Shown here: piece after piece, positions 13,274 to 16,106 of the stretch
Layout: every line of letters starts with the position of its first letter
Position numbering within the stretch: position 1 is the stretch's first letter
Assembly (NCBI GenBank): GCA_900541465.1
Contig: UQJY01000021.1
Coordinates: 1-16,106, forward strand
Direction of reading: 5' to 3'
Source: an uncultured Fusobacterium sp.
Lineage (GTDB): Bacteria > Fusobacteriota > Fusobacteriia > Fusobacteriales > Fusobacteriaceae
Length of the DNA stretch: 16,106 nucleotides
Notes under the pieces: generated by a model
Told to the model about the DNA's origin: nothing
Database searches by the model: none
The model's input: only the letters and a program-made list of their open reading frames with translations
Program-made: the position numbers and the translations under genes

Positions 13274-13310
13274 ATATAGAAATTTATTTATAATATGGAG
13301 ATTGATTTTT

Positions 13311-13412
13311 ATGGATAAAAATAATAATAAAAAAACTGATATTAAAAAAGAAAACACAATTAAAGCATTAAAATTGATAGTTGAAATTTGTAAAGAACTT
13401 AGTACGCAATAA
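13311..13412 (+). CDS. 33-residue charged peptide
   Basis: The peptide begins MDKNNNKKTDIKKEN and ends in an amphipathic helix, TIKALKLIVEICKELSTQ. GGAG lies 11 bases before the ATG, which is a loose spacing, but the ORF has a strong promoter of its own and ends 7 bases before the stop of the opposing HTH gene. It may be a regulatory peptide or small protein-protein adaptor. I do not recognise it. Confidence 0.5.
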   Translation: MDKNNNKKTDIKKENTIKALKLIVEICKELSTQ

Positions 13413-13419
13413 AGCGGAA

Positions 13420-13629
13420 CTAATCAGCAAAAAAAATTGATACTCCTAAAACTCTTTCAACATCTATTAAAAATTGAGTATTTACAGATTGACCATTTTT
13501 TAATCTTGTAAATTTATCGCAGACGTTCCCTGTGCAAGTTCCAAGTTTAACCGCAAGAAATTTGTAGGTTATTTCTTTATTTTTATTTTTGTATTCCATA
13601 AATCTTTTATACAATTCTTGATTAGTCAT
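13420..13629 (-). CDS. Small HTH (Cro/CI-like) regulator, 69 residues
   Basis: A single-domain protein with a helix-turn-helix at about 20-41 (ITYKFLAVKLGTCTGNVCDKF), then RLKNGQSVNTQFLIDVERVLGVSI, the usual end of XRE-type domains. The size fits a Cro-like repressor. AGGAGGG lies 6 bases before the ATG. Its promoter has the same CGC-N6-GCG operator as the main repressor region, so the main repressor should shut it off in the lysogen. It would then be made on induction and could compete for the same operators. Confidence 0.82.
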   Translation of the reverse strand: MTNQELYKRFMEYKNKNKEITYKFLAVKLGTCTGNVCDKFTRLKNGQSVNTQFLIDVERVLGVSIFFAD

Positions 13630-13647
13630 TTTAACCCTCCTAGTAAT

Positions 13648-13676
13648 ATATTACGCCGAAAAGCGTAAAAAGTCAA
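13648..13676 (-). promoter_or_regulatory. Repressor-controlled promoter of the small HTH gene
   Basis: On the minus strand TTGACT (13671-13676), 17 bases, then TAATAT (13648-13653). The inverted repeat TTACGC-N6-GCGTAA (13651-13668) fills the spacer and matches the operators at 15531-15664. Confidence 0.85.
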
Positions 13677-13677
13677 G

Positions 13678-13706
13678 AAAAAAAAGCCAGAAATTAATCT
13701 GACTTT
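13678..13706 (-). terminator. Terminator of the repressor operon
   Basis: In minus-strand RNA AAAGUCAG (13699-13706) pairs with CUGGCUUU (13683-13690), eight pairs with one G-U, followed by a run of T (13678-13685). It starts at the stop of the SecB-like gene and separates that unit from the next promoter, so the genes from 15491 to 13706 form one transcription unit. Confidence 0.85.
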
Positions 13707-14104
13707 TAATTATTTTTATCTTCTTTTCTTTCTAATATTCTTGGTAATTTAAAATCATTAAATCCTGCAGATTTAAAAACATTTTCTATTTCTCCAAAAA
13801 TTTTATCTACAGAACTGCCTACAACTGCCTCGTCTACCTCTTGCTGTTTTAAAAACTCATTATTATCTGTTTTTACACTAAACTCAATAATATATTCACC
13901 TTTATATTCAACAGTTTTGTTATCGTCTCTTATTAAAATTTCCATTTTGGAACTTCCACTAAATTCTTTTAGATTATCTTTTATTCTTTCGGATTTTAAA
14001 CCAACATTTATATTAGATTTAATTTTTTCTTTAACCTCTGTATAACCTCTAAAAAAACTAGATGCTTTTAAAGTTACTTTTAAGCTGGTAATTTGCACTG
14101 CCAT
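13706..14104 (-). CDS. SecB-like protein
   Basis: A 132-residue protein. The order of parts resembles SecB-type chaperones. Beta strands come first (ITSLKVTLKAS, KMEILIRDDN, VEYKGEYIIEFSVKTD at 65-80), then a long helix (QQEVDEAVVGSSVDKIFGEIENVFKSAGF) and the ending FKLPRI, like the a-G-F-x-x-x-x-L-P-x-I end of SecB. Length is close to SecB-like chaperones of toxin-antitoxin-chaperone systems (about 130-155). SecB-like proteins hold unfolded clients. Here the partners would be the two membrane proteins encoded just upstream. Its ATG overlaps the preceding gene by 25 bases, with AAGGAG upstream. The fold assignment is by eye and needs a profile search. Confidence 0.55.
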   Translation of the reverse strand: MAVQITSLKVTLKASSFFRGYTEVKEKIKSNINVGLKSERIKDNLKEFSGSSKMEILIRDDNKTVEYKGEYIIEFSVKTDNNEFLKQQEVDEAVVGSSVDKIFGEIENVFKSAGFNDFKLPRILERKEDKNN

Positions 14105-14547
14105 GTTGTTTCAACTCCTTTTAATTTATCAATATTTGGAAGTAAACTGCTGTTACCCTTTTCTTTAATTTCTTCTTTTACAAAGAAAATTGAGACATTT
14201 TTTTCTGTCTGCAGTATTTTTATTTGCTCCTCATCTTCAAATTTTTTTATAATTTTTTCAACTTCCAAATCAAGAGTTTTAATATCTTCTTCAAGTAATT
14301 TTTGTTCTTTTATATATTGCTCTACATAAGGTAATAAATATTGCTTTAATGAAGATTGTTTAAGGACTTCCTTTATATTAATCCATAATGTTACAACTAA
14401 TTTAATTGATAATATAAAACAAGAATTTTTTATTCCTTTTTCTTCAAATATTTCTGAAATTTTTAAATATATTTTTAAAAACAAACCTAGAAATATACCT
14501 ATAATTCCACCAAATATCACTGGTAAAAATACAACTTCAAATTTCAT
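14080..14547 (-). CDS. Membrane-anchored coiled-coil protein
   Basis: The start is the second of two close ATGs (14547), 8 bases after GGAG; the first is too close to the ribosome site. The 155-residue protein has an N-terminal membrane helix (4-27, VVFLPVIFGGIIGIFLGLFL) and a second, weaker hydrophobic stretch (43-57). A long charged coiled coil follows (about 66-110, EQYIKEQKLLEEDIKTLDLEVEKIIKKF), then a C-terminal part ending KLKGVETTWQCKLPA. It lies between a four-pass membrane protein and the SecB-like gene, overlapping the latter. I do not recognise a family. Confidence 0.65.
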   Translation of the reverse strand: MKFEVVFLPVIFGGIIGIFLGLFLKIYLKISEIFEEKGIKNSCFILSIKLVVTLWINIKEVLKQSSLKQYLLPYVEQYIKEQKLLEEDIKTLDLEVEKIIKKFEDEEQIKILQTEKNVSIFFVKEEIKEKGNSSLLPNIDKLKGVETTWQCKLPA

Positions 14548-14562
14548 TTTCATTTCTCCTTT

Positions 14563-14943
14563 CTAAAATTTGGAACCTATTATTTTAGAAACAATAGAAA
14601 AAACTGTAATAAAAAAATTTATTTTTCCCTCACTTATATATAATTTAAAAATTCCGTATTCTACATCAGGAATATATCCAATTTTATAAAAAGCACACGG
14701 CAAAATCAAACATATAAAAAGTACTGATACTATCAAATATGCCATAGTTCCTTTTTGGGTTTCTGATGTACAAACTCCTACTAAATTATCTAAAATAAAA
14801 GGAATTATAAAAATAATAGTTGCCAATACATACTCTTCTTTATTTTCATATTTTGCATAAATAAAAAATAAGCAAAATATAATTTGAAAAAGAACAGACA
14901 TAATCATTCTTTTATTTTCTTTTGAAATATTACCATCTAACAT
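14563..14943 (-). CDS. Four-pass membrane protein
   Basis: A 126-residue protein with four predicted membrane helices: about 13-30 (MIMSVLFQIIFCLFFIYA), 38-57, 67-86 and 108-123. Short charged loops (KYENKEE, TSETQKG) connect them. It is small for a transporter. Small multi-pass proteins next to repressors often act in superinfection exclusion or as membrane effectors of defence modules. AAGGTGA lies just upstream of the ATG, 41 bases after the repressor stop, and the next gene begins 16 bases further on. The function is inferred from position only. Confidence 0.65.
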   Translation of the reverse strand: MLDGNISKENKRMIMSVLFQIIFCLFFIYAKYENKEEYVLATIIFIIPFILDNLVGVCTSETQKGTMAYLIVSVLFICLILPCAFYKIGYIPDVEYGIFKLYISEGKINFFITVFSIVSKIIGSKF

Positions 14944-14984
14944 TTTTCACCTTCATTCTATCATATTTTAGTACATTTTAATAT

Positions 14985-15491
14985 TTATATTTTATCTATA
15001 ATCTCGTCTAACTTCTCAAATTTTTCTTTTAACAATTCTTTTTTAGGGCTGTCGATAGACATAACTTTTAATTCTTTAACCATTGCTTTTAAAATTGTTT
15101 TTGTTTCTTCTGAACTTAAATCTTTAAAAAATAAATTATAAAAAGCCTCATACTCTTTTAACTGTGCTACTTCTTCTAATAATACTTTCTCGCTTTTCAT
15201 TGTTTTTAAGACTTCAAGCATATTCTTATTTTTTATTTCTAGTTCTTCAACGTCTTTTTTTATTTTTCCGTTTGTTCTACCGAACGCCCATTCTCTTAAT
15301 AATTCCGTTTCATCTTCTTTAGAAAGAGGCTTTAATTTTTCTATATATAAATTCAAATTCCTTTCTCTTGGTAATTTTTTGTTATTTATTACATCACTCA
15401 AGGTACTTCTTGGCACGTTACATATATCCGCGAACCTAGAAAACGTTCCATATTTTTTTATAATCAAAGTTTTTAATACATCACCAAACAT
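14985..15491 (-). CDS. Phage repressor, HTH plus coiled coil, no protease domain
   Basis: A 168-residue protein. The HTH is at about 17-38 (FSRFADICNVPRSTLSDVINNK), preceded by VLKTLIIKKYG. Residues 75-125 form a coiled coil (DVEELEIKNKNMLEVLKTMK), and a charged helical end follows. There is no S24/LexA-type peptidase domain with a Ser-Lys pair, so RecA-driven self-cleavage is unlikely and induction would need an antirepressor. A strong AGGAGGGG precedes the ATG. The gene is divergent from a consensus promoter and lies next to four operator-like sites, one within its own -10/-35 spacer, so it should both repress the lytic promoter and control itself. It heads a four-gene unit that ends at 13678. 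Confidence 0.85.
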   Translation of the reverse strand: MFGDVLKTLIIKKYGTFSRFADICNVPRSTLSDVINNKKLPRERNLNLYIEKLKPLSKEDETELLREWAFGRTNGKIKKDVEELEIKNKNMLEVLKTMKSEKVLLEEVAQLKEYEAFYNLFFKDLSSEETKTILKAMVKELKVMSIDSPKKELLKEKFEKLDEIIDKI

Positions 15492-15523
15492 TTTCCCCTC
15501 CTTTGATACTTTTCTTTAATTTA

Positions 15524-15552
15524 ATTATATACTATAAAAGCGTATTAAAAAA
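15524..15552 (-). promoter_or_regulatory. Repressor gene promoter
   Basis: A perfect TATAAT on the minus strand (15524-15529) with only a weak T-rich -35 (15547-15552) at 17 bases. The operator-like site ACT-ATAAAA-GCG (15531-15542) lies in the spacer, which points to autoregulation. Confidence 0.6.
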
Positions 15553-15664
15553 TATTTTTCGTGTAAAAGCGAAATTTCTTGTTGACATATTCCGCTTTAA
15601 AGCGTATAATAAAACCATAGGATTTAGAGGAAAATTTTTTAAGCACTTTATACGCTTTTAAGCG
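15531..15664. promoter_or_regulatory. Operator array of the genetic switch (four sites)
   Basis: 12-base sites of the form CGC-N6-GCG lie at 15531-15542 (ACTATAAAAGCG, one good half), 15560-15571 (CGTGTAAAAGCG), 15593-15604 (CGCTTTAAAGCG, perfect) and 15653-15664 (CGCTTTTAAGCG, perfect). The first overlaps the repressor promoter and the third the lytic promoter. The fourth lies downstream of the lytic start point. A fifth copy is in the promoter at 13651-13668. Confidence 0.82.
15582..15610 (+). promoter_or_regulatory. Consensus early lytic promoter
   Basis: TTGACA (15582-15587), exactly 17 bases, TATAAT (15605-15610): full consensus in both elements. The perfect operator CGCTTTAAAGCG fills the 3' end of the spacer up to the -10. 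It would fire strongly whenever the repressor is absent. Confidence 0.93.
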
Positions 15665-15734
15665 AACAGAGAAAGACGCTATGATACTAAAAAACACAGG
15701 AAAACAAATTGAAATTGTTTAGGAGGTAATGAAA

Positions 15735-16007
15735 ATGACAGCAAAAGAAAGAGTTGATTATATTTTAAGAGGAGTAGAAAAAGAAAATTTAGAATTTTTG
15801 ATGAATATATGCCATCAAACATTTCAACCTCAATTTAAAAATAAAGCAATAGTTGAAACTCAGTTCGGTTATGATCCTCAAGTAGGTTGGAACTGTTGGG
15901 TGTTAAAAGAAAAAAATACAAACTTCCAAGTAACTTGTGATACTCTTCATGAATGTTATGAATGTTTTTTAAGATTCATATTTGAAAATGTTCATGGAAT
16001 AGCTTAG
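15735..16007 (+). CDS. First early gene, 90-residue protein of unknown function
   Basis: The start is the ATG at 15735, 8 bases after AGGAGG; another ATG at 15729 is too close. The protein begins MTAKERVDYILRGVEKENLE and is unusually rich in Cys and Trp for this window (CHQTFQ, GWNCWVLKEK, CDTLHECYECF). The CxxxxxxCxxC-like spacing is not a clear zinc site. It occupies the position of cro but shows no HTH. Being the first product of the strong early promoter, it could be an anti-host or anti-repressor factor. No family is recognised. Confidence 0.75.
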   Translation: MTAKERVDYILRGVEKENLEFLMNICHQTFQPQFKNKAIVETQFGYDPQVGWNCWVLKEKNTNFQVTCDTLHECYECFLRFIFENVHGIA

Positions 16008-16017
16008 TTGCCTGGCT

Positions 16018-16043
16018 GATATTCCTGAACTCTCAGGAGTATC
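16018..16043 (+). repeat. Intergenic RNA hairpin between early genes
   Basis: GATATTCCTGA (16018-16028) pairs with TCAGGAGTATC (16033-16043) around ACTC: 11 pairs with one that is G-U in plus-strand RNA only. There is no T-run, so it is not an intrinsic terminator. It may be an RNA processing or stability element. Confidence 0.6.
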
Positions 16044-16076
16044 TACAAGACAATTAAAAACAGGAGGAATAAAAAA

Positions 16077-16106
16077 ATGGAAAAATTAAAAGACTTTTTC
16101 AAAATG
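16077..16106 (+). CDS. Start of a second early gene (partial)
   Basis: AGGAGG (16063-16068) is followed 8 bases later by an ATG that opens the reading frame MEKLKDFFKM, which runs off the window. It belongs to the early operon from 15582. Too little is present for a functional call. Confidence 0.7.
   Translation, partial: MEKLKDFFKM

Noticed and set aside
15681..15722. 13-codon ORF before the first early gene, with its stop overlapping the next ribosome site
   Set aside because: Its ATG lacks a convincing ribosome site. A coupling leader peptide is possible but not supported enough to list.
16003..16077. Frame reading LADIPELSGVSTRQLKTGG, which looks slightly HTH-like
   Set aside because: It is closed by a stop directly upstream, has no start codon or ribosome site, and its bases are better explained as an intergenic hairpin and the next gene's ribosome site.

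Overview
This is an AT-rich window with strong AGGAGG-type ribosome sites and Lys/Glu/Ile-rich proteins. It reads as part of a temperate, probably short-tailed (podovirus-like) phage or prophage. The host is most likely a low-GC anaerobe; Fusobacteriota is my best guess and a Firmicute the alternative. The host call rests on composition and family resemblance only. No integrase, attachment site, lysis gene or tail-tube gene is inside the window, so both ends are cut.

Left part (1-8.8 kb), minus strand: a packaging and head operon in transcription order. It runs small terminase, large terminase, three small proteins, T7-like portal, a 73-residue protein, scaffold, major capsid, a terminator, then two collagen-like tail fibres. 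Almost every junction overlaps by 1-41 bases, so the operon is translationally coupled. At the very left edge the last codons of a third, homologous fibre gene arrive on the plus strand and overlap the minus-strand fibre gene tail to tail. A promoter at 8745-8773 and a long terminator-like hairpin precede the operon, as expected of a late promoter controlled by antitermination.

Middle (8.8-12.3 kb): a short plus-strand block carries a 22-codon ORF whose mRNA would hide its own ribosome site and which faces an antisense promoter. It also carries a conserved 73-residue phage protein and a J-domain protein. Two of its promoters share an identical 18-bp palindrome. Minus-strand replication genes follow: replisome organiser, RusA resolvase and a small zinc-ribbon protein. 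Helically phased TGTAAC repeats inside the organiser gene look like the phage origin. A 740-base gene-free stretch then holds many hairpins, two tRNA-like elements and a three-codon minigene.

Right part (12.3-16.1 kb): small membrane, coiled-coil and HTH genes, then the lysogeny switch. A repressor gene lies divergent from a consensus early promoter, with CGC-N6-GCG operators between them. The same operator lies in the promoter of a second HTH gene. Downstream of the repressor, and ending at a clear terminator, are a four-pass membrane protein, a membrane-anchored coiled-coil protein and a SecB-like protein. This is the position where prophages carry exclusion or defence genes, and I regard it as the best candidate for an undescribed system, together with the type I toxin-like locus near 8.9 kb.
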